Source: Ischnura elegans (taxonomy: Eukaryota; Arthropoda; Insecta; Odonata; Coenagrionidae). From it: DNA of 64,000 nucleotides. The position numbers were made by a program, and so were the translations under genes. The DNA is taken from assembly GCF_921293095.1 (NCBI RefSeq), contig NW_025791658.1:744001-808000 (forward strand). Direction: 5' to 3'. The notes under the pieces are model-generated. The model was not told the origin of the DNA. It did not search any database and saw only the letters and a program-made list of their open reading frames with translations. How positions within the stretch are numbered: position 1 is the first letter of the stretch; every line of letters begins with the position of its first letter. Positions 12,170 through 23,388 of the stretch are shown here, in pieces.

Positions 12170-13060
12170 GGAAAGAGGATTGATTACCTTCAGGCATACC
12201 TCAGTTTTCATTGTAAACATGAAAATATAAAAATATATCCTTAGAATGCAAAATATACTGAGAACTTTTGTTATTGGAGATAAGATAACCTTCAGGCATA
12301 CCTCATTTCTCAATATAAACATGAAAATCTATCCCTCGCATGCAAAGTATGCGGAGAACTTATGTTGTACGAGAGAGGATAACTTTTAGGTATACCTCAT
12401 TTCTCAATGTAAACATGAAAATCTATCCTTAAAATGCACTTAGAATGCAAAATATATGGAACTTTTGGTATTGGAGAAAGGATTAGCTTCAGTTCAATGC
12501 GTCAGTCTTTCATGTAAATATGATGACCTATCCAATTTTTGCAAAATTTATTGAAATTTCTTTATATTCATGGTAGAGATAACCTTGTAGGCATACCTCA
12601 GACCCTCATGTTAATATGAAAACCTATTTCATACACTTAACCACAAAATGCATAAGTTTTTTAAATTCTCTTTATATTTTAGGTTGGAATAATCATCCTG
12701 GCTTTCCTCAGTCCTTCATTTAAACTTAAAAAGAATTACATACCTATGTATTGAATGCAAAAATATTGAAATGTCTTGATTTTGAGAGGTTGGGAAAACC
12801 TTCAGGCATATCAGTCTGTCATGTAACTATGAAATAATAATTGTCATTATTATCTATTTTAGAATGAAAATAATTTAGTTTAAAGTGAAATGATTCAGTT
12901 AAAACTGTTATTATTGAAGGCTTGGGTGATAACCTACCAGGCATACCTCATTCCTTTATGAAAATGAAAAAGCTTTTTTCAAATTCCTCATTCTAGAATT
13001 CAATATATTACTAACACTCTTAATACTGGAGGCAGGGATAACCTTCAGTTATACATGATT
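12170..13060. repeat. left arm: about nine diverged units of roughly 105 bp
   Basis: Motifs of the form GATAACCTTCAGGCATACCTCA followed by CATGTAAACATGAAAA recur near 12185, 12290, 12378, 12480, 12585, 12690, 12795, 12930 and 13038. Spacing is about 90-135 bases and divergence is high. A related series (TATGCCTAAAAAGTTATCTC with CACTCCCTTA) continues over about 13270-13930. Confidence 0.7.
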
Positions 13061-14279
13061 ACTTCATGTAAAAAAGGATAACCTACTTATAGTCTATATA
13101 ATCTTAGAATGGAAAATTTAATCACATTATCGTTAATTGAGGCTAAGATGAACCACTAAGCAAAACCACCAGCAAACCACTAAAGTGGTTTGCTACTCCT
13201 GAGCCCTTGATAAAAACATTCAAACCTATATGATATCCTAATTCTTATTAATTCAGAGGTAAAATATACACCCTTTATAGGTAGGCGTATGCCAAATTTA
13301 CTATCTCTTCCTCCATTAATATTATAGGTTCATTATTATTTCTATCATCCGATATTATATTACTATATATCTTTTATGGTTCATTTGTTCCCTCCCTTAG
13401 GACAAGTATCCTTCAGAGATTAATGTATAGGTATACACCTTTTATGTGTATGTAGTATGCCTAATAAGTTCTCTTTTGAAAATAACTTTTATGGTGGATA
13501 ATATCACTCCCTTAGTGCCTACAAGTATGCCATACAGAAATTGATATATGTACACCCATTATGTAGATGCATGCCTAAAAAGTTATCTCATACTACTATA
13601 ACCTGTAATGGTCAATTTGTTCACTCCCTTAATACAAGTATGCTTCAGAGATTAATATATGCAACCATTATTTGGATGTATACCTAAAAAGTTATTTCCT
13701 CCTCCAAAAATATTTTATGTTTGATTTTTCACACCCATAATATTAAGCTTGCTACAGAGATTAATATATGACCTGTTATGTGTATGTATTCCTAGAAAGT
13801 TATCTCTCCAAATAATATGTATATGCATTTATGGTTGAATAGTTCATTCCCTTATTTAAAGTGTGCTACAGATATAAATAAGTACACCTATTAGGTACCT
13901 AGATGTACATTAGAGTTATATCCTATAAACCATAAAATTTTATGGTTAATATTTTCACACCATAGGCGCAGGAGAAGGATAACAGAGGTGTGAATGGAAG
14001 GATTTCAATGACTCCTATATCAAGAGTTTTCAATAAATTTTCATTTTAAGGTTATGTACGTGAAATAGTTTTTCATGTTTACATGAAGGAGTGAGGTATG
14101 CCTGGAAAGTTATCCCTAATTCCAATATCAAGAGCAGTCAATTATTTTTGCATTATCAGGAGAAGTATTCATGATTAAATTATTGAATGAGGTATGCCTA
14201 AAGATTACAATGTAAGGATATATACCTATATATGGGGATAAATCACTATAACCTGAGGATATATCCCTTCCTCTTAAAG

Positions 14280-15179
14280 TTTTAAAGTTAATTTTTTGAA
14301 ACAGAAATTTCATATTTAGGTCATATTATTGATGCTGCAGGAATTAGGAAGGATCCTTGCAAAGTGAAAGCTATAGTTAAGGCCACCAGCCCTACTGATG
14401 TATCTGAGGTTAGATCTTTCGTTGGTACCTGCAGTCACTATGGGAAAATCGTTCCTAATACGTCGAAAGTTTTAGGTCCATTGTATAAATTGTTGTGAAA
14501 AGGAGTAAAATATGAATGGAATGATGATTGTGAGAAAGCTTTCATTCAAGTTAAAAGAATTATGTCATCAGATGTGATATTAGTGCATTATAATCCTGAT
14601 TTACCAGTAAAATTGATTTGCGATGCCAGCAGTAAGGGAATTGCTGGGGTGTTGGTGCATATTTTTGAGAATGGTGAGGAAAAACCTATAAGCTTTGTGT
14701 CAAGAGTTCTATCGCCTGCTGAAATGAATTATTCTGTAATTCACAAAGAAGCCTTAGCAATTTATTGGTCAATAAAAAAATTTTCTCAATACTTGTTGGG
14801 AAGAAAATTCATTTTGGAGACAGATCACATGCCTATGTTAGCAATATTTGGTGAACATAAAGGTATTCCACAAATGGGAGCTAATGGGTTGCAGAGGTGG
14901 GCGTTGTTTCTGTCTGGATATGACGATACAATAAAATACGTTAAAGGCAGCAGTAATCTGGCAGATGCATTATCTCGACTACCAGTTGATGAAAATGACA
15001 TAAAGGATATAGCTATAGCTAATACTCGCTATAGCGAGTATTTATTGGAGCACCGTGGGATCTCGTTATATCTAGGTTTTTGTTTGTGGTTGCTATTGAC
15101 GGATTGTTATGCCAAGGAGGCTTGTAATCGATTTGTGTGTCATAATTTATATTCATACACAGTCGGAATTAATAATTAA
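14280..15179 (+). pseudogene. Ty3/gypsy-type polymerase fragment: end of RT plus RNase H
   Basis: The + frame reads EISYLGHIID, then an EVRSFVGTCSHYGKIVPN block (the end of reverse transcriptase and connection), an in-frame TGA at 14496, then RNase H. RNase H motifs are CDASSKGIAGVL (first Asp), HKEALAI (Glu), ETDHMPMLA (second Asp) and GSSNLADALSRLP at the domain end. The frame stays open to 15179, but family resemblance ends near 15000. No LTR, integrase or gag was found beside it. It sits between the oppositely oriented repeat arms. Confidence 0.85.
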
Positions 15180-15469
15180 TGAGGAGTTGTCTCCATTACA
15201 GTAACTCCGATTTCCTGATTTACAACACTATGTAATATTTGGTTTTAAAGAAAGGCTGAGGTATTTCTGTAGGTTATCCTGTCTTCATTTACCAAAGTTC
15301 TTAATAAATTTTGCCATCTTTGAAATGATTTTAATGTTTACATTAAATACAGGTATTCCAGAAAGTTATCTATCATCCAATGACTAGAATATTGATATTA
15401 GTTGTCTATAATTTCCATGTTTACATTAAAGTCAGAGGTACCCTGATAAAAATAAACTCCTCCATTGTG

Positions 15470-15745
15470 GGGAGGTCTACCCTCTAATGAGGGTAAGGGA
15501 AGGGTCAGATTATCCTTCCTATACCCTTCAGCAAGGGTAGACGGAGCGTATTTTAGAACATTAGCGGGTAGGCATTATCCTTCCTGGAGTGTAGGAGAAA
15601 GGTAGAGGAAGGGTTGGGCCAGTCTCAATGAAGGGTAGAGGAAGGATAGGCCTACCCTTCCTCTACCCTTCAGCAAGGGGAGACAGAGCATATTTGAGAA
15701 CATTGGCGGGTAGGTATTATCCTTCCTGGAGTGTAGAGGGAGGGT
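15470..15745. repeat. GGGTAG/CTACCC-rich direct repeat, about 141-bp period
   Basis: Two similar blocks, each running from CTTCAGCAAGGGTAGACGGA to TTATCCTTCCTGGAGTGTAG, start near 15527 and 15669. Flanking sequence is built of AGGGTAGAGGAAGG and its complement, so short inverted pairs also form. Confidence 0.7.
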
Positions 15746-16388
15746 AGGACTAATATAAAAACTAAAAATCCATATATTAATATGAAAATTTAAAAAATCG
15801 CTAAGCAACTCAATTAAATGAATGGGGATGAGTTGTAACAGTGATTTCTAAAATTATGAGACAGAGAAAAGTTAGCCTTCATGTGGTATTAAAACCCAGG
15901 ACTCACATATTGGGGGATGCTGAAGTAGCGCCTTAACGACCTCGGCTTTCAAGGTACTTATGTGCTGGAGTTTCTCAATGGGATTTATAGTACAAAATCT
16001 TTGAGAATATCTTTTGCACCTGGACCTATGTGGAAGAAAGCAGTGACTTTTTTCTACCATACCTATTTCTTTTCAGAAAATAACATCGGCATTCAAATAC
16101 CGAACATCACTCCCAGGATGTCACATTGTCAGCCACACAAATAGGTTACATCCTAATAATGTGAATGAAAGCTCTTCTGAATGAGCTTTTTTCACACACT
16201 TATAGAAACTGTTGAGTATATATTATTGCTTTCCTTAGGAGACTTTTAAAGATAAGTTGTGCAGCCCATCCATCTTTGCTTTCAAAGACTGCTTATGTTC
16301 TTGTACAGAACTCAATACTCTTTAGCTGGTGAATGTAGCTGAGGAGACATTTTCAGGCTATATTTTCCTCAGAAATAAATGCCAAGTC

Positions 16389-16750
16389 CCAAGGAAAGGT
16401 AGACGAAGGATATTCCTACACTTGCCATTCCATTAATTGAGTTAGAGGAAGGATTGACGGATGGTATGGGAAGGAGTTCCAAGGAATGGTAGACGAAGGA
16501 TAGCCCTACACTTCCCTTGCCCTTAATGGCTTGTAGAGGAAGGGTAGACGGATGGTAAGGGAAGGAGTTCCAAGGAAGGGTGGACGAAGTATAGGCCTAC
16601 CCTTCCGTAACCCATAATACATCTTGGACAAAGGATAGAGGAATGGTAAGTGAAGGAGTGCCAAGGAAGGGAGGATGAAGTATAGGCCTATCCCTTACCT
16701 TACCCTTAATGCAGTACAGACGGATGGTAAGCGAGGGAGTTTTCAGGAGG
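16389..16750. repeat. 91-bp tandem repeat, four units
   Basis: CCAAGGAA(A/T/G)GG-type starts lie at 16389, 16479, 16570 and 16661 (spacing 90, 91, 91). Each unit has GTAGACGAAGGATA, a CCTACACTTCCCTT-like stretch and GACGGATGGTAAGGGAAGGAG. Confidence 0.8.
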
Positions 16751-16879
16751 TGTAGACGAAGGTTTGTTCTTTCCTTCCCTTACCCTCCTCAGAAAGTAGG
16801 GCGTGGTTTGTACAAGGGTAACTACCCACCATATGATGGCTACTACCATTCCTTTACCTTTCCTTTACCCATCATGGGG

Positions 16880-18110
16880 GAGTTTATTTTTATCAGGGTA
16901 TGCCTGACGGTTATCCCTACTCCAATAATTATAATTGTACATAAATTGTCCATTCTTAGGATAGTTTTTCACATTTATATTAATGGCTAAGTTTTTCCAG
17001 AAAGTTATCTATCAACCAAAAGCTAGAATTTTTATAATAACTGTCCATAGTTAGTCATGTTTACTGTAGAGACAGAGGTATGCCTGAAAGTTATCCCTAC
17101 TACAATAATTATAATTTTAGATAAATTGTCCATTCTTAGGATAGTTTTTCACATTTATATTAATGGCTAAGATTTTCCAGAAAGTTATCTTTCGACCAAA
17201 AGCTAGAATTTTTATAATAATTGTCCATAGTTAGTCATGTTTACAGCAGAGACAGAGGTATGCCTGAAAGTTATCCCTACTCCGATAACAACTATTTTAC
17301 ATAAATTGTCCAATATTAGGATAGTTTTGCGCATTTATATTAAAGACTTAGGTATTACGGAAAGTAATTATCAACCAAAAGTTGAAATTTTTATAATAAT
17401 TGTCCATAGTTAGTCATGTTTACAGTAGAGACAGAGGTATGCCTGAAAGTTATCCCTACTCCGATAACAACTATTTTACATAAATTGTCCAATATTAGGA
17501 TAGTTTTGCGCATTTATATTAAAGACTTAGGTATTACGGAAAGTAATTATCAACCAAAAGTTGAAATTTTTATAATAATTGTCCATAGTTAGTCATGTTT
17601 ACAGTAGAGACAGAGGTATGCCTGAAAGTTATCCCTACTCCGATAACAACTATTTTACATAAATTGTCCAATATTAGGATAGTTTTGCGCATTTATATTA
17701 AAGACTTAGGTATTACGGAAAGTAATTATTAACCAAAAGTTGAAATTTTGATGTTAAATGTCCATAATTTGTCATGTTTACACTAGAGACCGAGGTATGC
17801 CTGAAAGTTATCCCTACTCCGATAACAACTATTTTACATAAATTGTCCATTATTAGGATAGTTTTGCACATTTACGTGAAAGACTGTAATATATCTGAAG
17901 GTTATCTTTCGTCCGATAACTGGAATATTGATATTTATTGTGCATTGTTTGTCGTGTTTGCATTACAGACAGAGGTATGCCCGATGGTTATCCCGTCTTC
18001 AACGCCTAAGTTCTTAATAGATTTTGCAATCTATGAATTGATTTTCATGTTCAAATTAGAGACTGAAGTATGCCTACAGGTTATCCGTACGCTAACAATT
18101 ATAATTTTTT
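16880..18110. repeat. 179-bp tandem array, about seven units, right foldback arm
   Basis: GAGGTATGCC or a close variant occurs at about 16896, 17075, 17255, 17434, 17613, 17792 and 17972. Each unit holds two related halves of about 90 bp: one with CATGTTTACAGTAGAGACAGAG, one with CATTTATATTAA and GAAAGT(T/A)AT. Units between 17257 and 17700 are nearly identical while outer ones diverge, a pattern expected from local unequal exchange. Confidence 0.85.
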
Positions 18111-18639
18111 CTTAAATTGTCCATTATTAGGATTGCATTACAGGTATGCATTGAAGACTGCGGTATTCCTTTAAGGTTACCCTTCCTATGTTTCGGCTTT
18201 TAATGAGTAGGACTTCAAAATGTGTGCGATAATTCTATATTTTCTTTTATAAAATTAAAAACATGTACGTCCCACGGTTTTTAATCATTCCTTTCTATCT
18301 TTTACGGCATCATACTTGTACAGCATTTCATTTTGAATATGTTTGGCGCCCGCCGCCATTTTCTGTGACGTAGGTATGCCTGTGAGGTTATCTCTTCCTC
18401 CATTCGGAACGACTCGCATGCAAGGTCGGTAAAAGCCAGGTCGTGTCATGCACTTGACCAATGTAATCCGCCATCTTGAGTCTCTAGCGCGGCGGGAATT
18501 CAAATTTTACGTGCATTTAAACGGGAGACATAGGTAAAAGGAAACACGGTTTTCTCACAACGTAATCAATGCAGGGAAGTGAAAGTTTTGTTATAGATAG
18601 TTAATAAAATGAAAATTTATGATACGTCTGTATTTTGAG

Positions 18640-20110
18640 TCTATGGTCCACGGTTCGACTCTGGAAAAATTGTCAACTCACGGGAAAAATAAATTTCGCA
18701 CTGCAGCGCTCTGGATGCATGGGTTGTAAGGCACCATGTCTTACTTCCTTATTTAGGAAGTCTGGTACATGAAATTTTCTATGGTTATAGAAAATTATAA
18801 TATACTTGCGAACACGGGCAGTTTTTGACACTGAAGACCTCGGTTCGACTCTGGAAAAATTGTCAACCCACGCGACAAAAATATCTTACTTCAGCGCTCC
18901 GGGTGCATAGGTACAAGGAACAATGTTTTATTCCTTTATTTATGAAGTTAGATTCATGAAATCATCCAAGATTATAGAAAATTATAGTTTACTTAATAAT
19001 ACGGCCGGTTTTTTAGTCTGACGACCTCGATTTGACTCTGGAAAAATTTACAAGCCAAGCGAAATAAAATACGCTCTACAGCGCTCCGTGTGTATAGGTA
19101 CAAGGAACCATGTCTCACTTCCTTAATTAGGAAGTCAGGTGCATGATATTTTCCATGGTCATAGGAAATTATAGTACACTTGATAATACGGGCGGCTTTT
19201 GACCCTGAAGACCTCGGTTCGACTCTGGAAAAATTCCCAACCCACGCGACAAAAGTTTTCTTACTTCAGCGTTCCGAGTGCATAGGTACAAGGAACCATG
19301 TTTTATTCCCTTATCAAGTTAAATTCATGAAATCTTCCAAAAAGATAGGGAATTATAGTATACTTGATAATGCGGGCGGTATTTTACCCTAAAGACCTCG
19401 GTTCGACTCTGAAAAAATTTCCAACCCACGCGACAAACATTTTCTTACTTCAGCGCTCCGGGTGAATAGGTACAAGGAACCATGTTTTATTCCCTTATTT
19501 ATGAAGTTAGATTCATGAAATATTCCAAAGTGATAGTAAATTATAGTATACTTGATAATACGAGCAGATTTTTAGTCTGAGGACCTTGATTTGATTTTTT
19601 TTAAATGCCCAAATCAAGCAAAAAAAATTCGTTCTACAGCGCTCCGTGTGTATAGGTACAAGGAACCATGTCTAACTTCCTTAATTAGGAAGTCAGGTGC
19701 ATGGCATTTTACACGGTCGTAGGAAATTATAGTATACTTCATAATACGGGCGGTTTTTGACCCTGAGGACCTCGGTTCGACTCTGAAAAAATCCCCAACC
19801 CACGCGAAAAAAAAATTTCGCCCTACAGCGCACCGGGTGCATAGGTATAAGGAACCATGTCTCATTTCCATATTTAGGAACTCAGGTTCATGACATTTTA
19901 CACAGTCATAGGGAATTATAGTATACTTCCTAATCTGGGCGGTTGTTTAGTCTCAGGGCCTTGTTTCAACCCTGAAAAAATGTCCAACTCACGCGACAAA
20001 ACATTCCCATCATAGTGCTCTGTGTGAATAGTTTCTAATGTATCTAGATTTTTCTACTTTATTTTGAAAGTAAGGTGCATGGAATTTTCCATGGCCATAG
20101 GCAATTATAC
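18640..20110. repeat. 187-bp tandem array, eight units
   Basis: The marker CGGTTCGACTCTGGAAAAA or a variant occurs at about 18651, 18841, 19028, 19215, 19399, 19587, 19773 and 19962 (spacing 184-190). Each unit also has CAGCGCTCCGGGTGCATAGG, ACAAGGAACCATGT, a short palindrome around TTCCTTAATTAGGAA, and CATGGTCATAGGAAATTATAG. The GGTTCGACTC core resembles a tRNA-gene B box. No coding capacity. Confidence 0.88.
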
Positions 20111-20206
20111 ACTTTGCTCTACCGCATAGGTTCTAGGATTCACTAATTACTTTCTTTTTCCGGATTGATTACTAATATATTAGGGTTTCAGCATAGATAT
20201 AATAAT

Positions 20207-20868
20207 AATAGGGTAGTTTCCTTCATCAAAGAAAACGAAAGGCATTGATTGCGATTCGTTACCCACCATTAGTGTATTCATAATACACAAACTATTTGGT
20301 TTTTGAAATACCGGTTTAGACGAATGTTAATGATCAATTTTATCCTCATTTGAAAAAGGCCAGATTTGCGCCCATGCGATGCCACTCCACGTGACGTCAC
20401 AGGGACCTAGTTTCTGTACGAGAAGATAGGAGTTTTACATCGTCTGAGGTTACCAATGCATGCATGAGGCACAGAGCTCAGGGAAACATGTCTTAATAAT
20501 CACCGATTAAAACTGTCTAAGGTCGGAAAGTTTTCTTCGTTTGATAAGGTATTAATAAACCTTTTTTAAGCCAAGCGCTACCATTCAGCAAGGCACTCAG
20601 CTACCCGCTGGCAGCCTGCGACGTATCAGCGCTAAGCCTCGCCTCAAGGTCACCTCACCGGGCGGGAGGGGGAACCAGAAATACGACGTACGGAGATATT
20701 TCCCGGCATTCATACTGGAGCGTCGCGTTTTCGCGCGCTTGAAAATTTTCACTTTTCATTTAATCGCGAAAAATAGATATTGTCATTTAAAAATCTAAAA
20801 GCGTGAAATACGTACTCCAGGCTTCTTTCGATTAAGGCAATAAAAAAATAATAGGAAACCACCCTATT
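20207..20868 (+). mobile_element. AATAGGGT-MITE copy 1 (662 bp)
   Basis: Begins AATAGGGTAGTTTCC and ends GGAAACCACCCTATT; the ends are inverted repeats with one difference. Inserted in the P-like element after the tandem array. Three further full copies and one truncated copy occur in the window at 23389, 38532, 45326 and 60833. ORFs inside recur between copies because the copies are related, and are not thought to be genes. Confidence 0.85.
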
Positions 20869-20994
20869 ATTCTTATTGGTCCCATGACTTTACATTGTTA
20901 AATATAGTACAAGTCAATACAAAAAATACATACACATTTGAAGCTTATTTGTGCTAAAATAGCTTTTGTTAACAAGGAAGAGTTTCAGATTGTA

Positions 20995-21262
20995 GTTGAA
21001 ATTTGCCCTCGTAGGAGCATTTTTTAAGCATGAAGGCAGGGCATTACAGACCTTGGTAGGTATATGAATATATATACGTAGAAGGCAACGTTAGGCTATG
21101 TATGTGCTTCAATACCTCATTTTCTGTTACCGGAAAGAGGGCCATTGAGGACCTTATATGTTGACAGGGGTCAGTATTAAAGCTGTCCCAACATATTATT
21201 GAATTCTGCATGCATAGGGGCACATTGGCGAGGTACTGATTGGCAAACACTGCCATTTGCAT
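20995..21262 (-). pseudogene. possible LINE reverse-transcriptase fragment
   Basis: A 72-codon frame on the - strand contains FPVTENEVLKHIHSL followed out of frame by residues resembling the start of a LINE reverse transcriptase (the block in which xPVTExEVxxxIxSLK precedes the first RT motif). No further RT motif follows. Weak resemblance from one motif only. Confidence 0.3.
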
Positions 21263-21743
21263 GGGATCGGTTTTTATTACTTACCATGATATTTTGGTCA
21301 GGTTTTTCGCCAGACTGATAACTCTACTGTAATATGATTTCTTAGTTCGTAATACAAGGTCCCTGTACATTTTTTAAACTCAAAATAATATGATTTCTCC
21401 ATATGATAATAATATACTCTCATTGAATGCTTATTAATTGTCTTAAGTTGAGGCCTATGTTGATTAATTAGAAATTGTAAATATTGCCAATCCCAATAAT
21501 AAATGTAATACTAGAATAATCCGCATGCAAATATTCCAAGAATCATGGCAAATAATGTGACACAGTAATGTCAGTGTGCACTCAGGTGAGCCTTTAGGTA
21601 CATTTAAGATTTTACAAATAACTGCAATAAATGAATACACATCAAAGCATTAATTGGAATAGGATGGATTCCAAACTCAATCACTGATTTTGAGGCAGCA
21701 AATGCTGCACGAAGGAAATGCATTCCAAATTGAGCAATTAGAC

Positions 21744-21938
21744 TCAGACAATTAACAATGACAAGACAATTATGGATGTAAATAACTGAAGCAAAAAGCG
21801 CGATGTTATTGTACATTTCCATTTGTTTCTTCTGCAATCTATCGACCACAGAGCCATTCTTTCAGGATCAGAAGGAAAACGAAATATTCTTACTCCGTTT
21901 TTCGTGGAATTGGAGCAATGCGGAGCACTGCAACACAC
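21744..21938 (-). pseudogene. THAP zinc-finger domain, N-terminal exon
   Basis: THAP domains are C2CH DNA-binding fingers used by P-element transposases and several host proteins. The ORF begins MCCSAPHCSNSTKNGVRIF with RFPSDPERMALW following: the paired cysteines, the hydrophobic-FP block and the tryptophan are all family hallmarks. The domain breaks off after RRNKWK, where P-type genes commonly have an intron; a GT follows in the - strand sequence. The second Cys-x2-His half was not found downstream. Start 112 bp inside the right inverted repeat of the surrounding element supports a transposon origin. A host THAP gene is the alternative. Confidence 0.65.
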
Positions 21939-22050
21939 AATTTTTTTAAATTAATTCACATGCCCTATGCTAACACCATGTAAACAACAGACAGGCGGGA
22001 ACCAAGATGGGAGCGTGTCACGACCTGGCTTTTACCGACCTTGCTGCATG

Positions 22051-22511
22051 AAAACGTAAAAACGCGTGATCGGCACATAAGCGCTGGCGGCGGAAACACG
22101 TAAAAACACGTGTGCGGACCATAATGTGTTAAGTAAAATGGATTAAACTTAAAAATTTCTCTGACCTCTGGGGGGGGTTTTAACCCCCGTAACCCCCCCC
22201 CCCCTCCCCCGCTACGCCACTGATTAGTGGTATTGCATTTGGCTTAGAAACTTCCTTTGACACAAGGAAAACACATGCATCAGGTCATCAGCAATCAAAG
22301 TGACAAGGAGAATTGAGGAAATCTATTGTGATAAATAAATTATAAATATTATAAAATATTGCCATCAAATTCCTGCTTAGCAAAATACATGATTAAAATG
22401 AAGGACTTACGAATATGGCATCAACTAAATAAAATGAAGAAATAAATATTTTTTTTCAACAAACATTAGAACTAAAAAAAATATAGTATAAGCTTAATCA
22501 TTAAAATGGAA
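22051..22511. other. repeat-end debris with long C run
   Basis: Outside the P-like repeat lie two similar 27-base stretches (ACGTAAAAAC..CGTG..CGG..CATAA) at about 22056-22125. At 22160-22235 a GGGGGGGG and C-run segment ends in CTACGCCACTG, a repeat terminus seen in degenerate form also near 34800, 50040 and 53340. The remainder is AT-rich with no gene. Confidence 0.4.
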
Positions 22512-22618
22512 TCATTCTTTCGATTTCTCAATCATCTTTTTCATCTGAAACACCATACTGCCAGGTTCATCAGAGGAATCATTTCCTTCATCTGGATTCC
22601 AATCCTCATCGCTCTCCT
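22512..22618 (-). CDS. possible acidic terminal exon
   Basis: On the - strand a CCCATTCAG acceptor opens a frame ending at a TGA that encodes an acidic stretch (ESDEDWNPDEGNDSSDE) and then a lysine-rich end. Codon use looks non-random, but no upstream exon was found and sequence just upstream is repeat-derived. It could be the tail of a transposon protein. Confidence 0.22.
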
Positions 22619-23388
22619 CTGAATGGGCAGTGAGGGGCAGCTGGACCCCCCCTGCCCCTCGCTGGGTACGCCCATGCTGTCGAGTAGTTATGGGAAGGAG
22701 GGACTCTGGGAAACTACTGTTGAGGTCGGGGAGAAGGTTTGAGGCATGGAGAGGCAGGGAGGCTGTCCAAAAAAAAATACATTTTTTTTTAAATTTCACA
22801 ATCATCAATCGGATTTGCAAAAACAAAATTTCGAAATTTTTTTATTAATAAGTTATCGAGAGGCCCCTAAATACTAACACCCTTAATTTGTCATGCGATT
22901 TCGTGAAAACTGCCGAAATAAAGGTAATCAGGGTAAGTTATGGTCCATAGGGGAAAATTTTCATCGGTTTTTGCGTTTTTTTCACCATCTAGGCTTTGCG
23001 GCACGCGCAGTCTGGCACCAAGAGTGGCGCTAAGCGATGCGGCTCGCGTGACGCGGTGCAACAGACGGCTGAGTCCATCCCCCTCCCCTCCTCCTCACCC
23101 ACGGTCGCCCGCCATGTTCACATGCTACAGAGACTCTCTCTCTCTCAACTTCAGATTTTGAACTCGTTTCGTAGACCAAATCATGTTGGTACGTACAGTA
23201 ATCAATCTTAACTTTTATTTTGGAAAATCGTCACAGATTTGTTAGCCTACTGAAAAAATTATTCGTCAAAGCCAGGTTTCAGTTGAACTCGCTCTTTCTT
23301 CGTACCCTCATTTATCATTTTTCGAAAATGGAAGACAATCTGCAGCAAATATTACTTTTGTCCGTCTTCGTCAGTTATTGTGCTATTG

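Larger units (their letters stand above)
11879..18410. mobile_element. foldback-like composite element
   Basis: Outer borders are inverted copies of one motif: GGAGGAAGGGATAACCT followed by GGCATACCT near 11881-11917, and its reverse complement (AGGTATGCC, then GGTTATC and CTTCCTCC) at about 18372-18402. Between them, many diverged copies of a 90-110-bp unit occur as GATAACCTTCAGGCATACCTC on the left (12170-13060) and in the opposite orientation as GAGGTATGCCTGAAAGTTATC on the right (14085-18110). The middle holds other repeats and a Ty3/gypsy remnant. Long inverted arms built of tandem subrepeats match the Drosophila Foldback/Galileo architecture. No transposase or target duplication was found, so the class is inferred. 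Confidence 0.5.
18417..22050 (-). mobile_element. P-superfamily-like transposon with THAP exon
   Basis: An exact 25-bp inverted repeat beginning CAAGGTCGGTAAAAGCCAGG lies at both ends (left from 18421, right ending near 22046), each preceded by CATG. Weaker inverted similarity continues inward (CCATCTTG and GGCGGGAA). A THAP-domain ORF on the - strand begins 112 bp inside the right end, as the THAP exon does near the 5' end of P elements. The interior holds a 187-bp tandem array and a later MITE insertion. No 8-bp target duplication was found at these borders and no GTPase-like or catalytic P transposase segment is recognisable, so autonomy is unlikely. Confidence 0.5.

Noticed and set aside
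16880..20110. Regular repeat arrays resembling a CRISPR at first glance
   Set aside because: Units are 179-187 bp with no short repeat/unique spacer alternation, and the sequence is eukaryotic.
21744..21938. Complete host THAP protein
   Set aside because: Only the first half of the domain is present, no second Cys-x2-His half was found, and it sits just inside a terminal inverted repeat.
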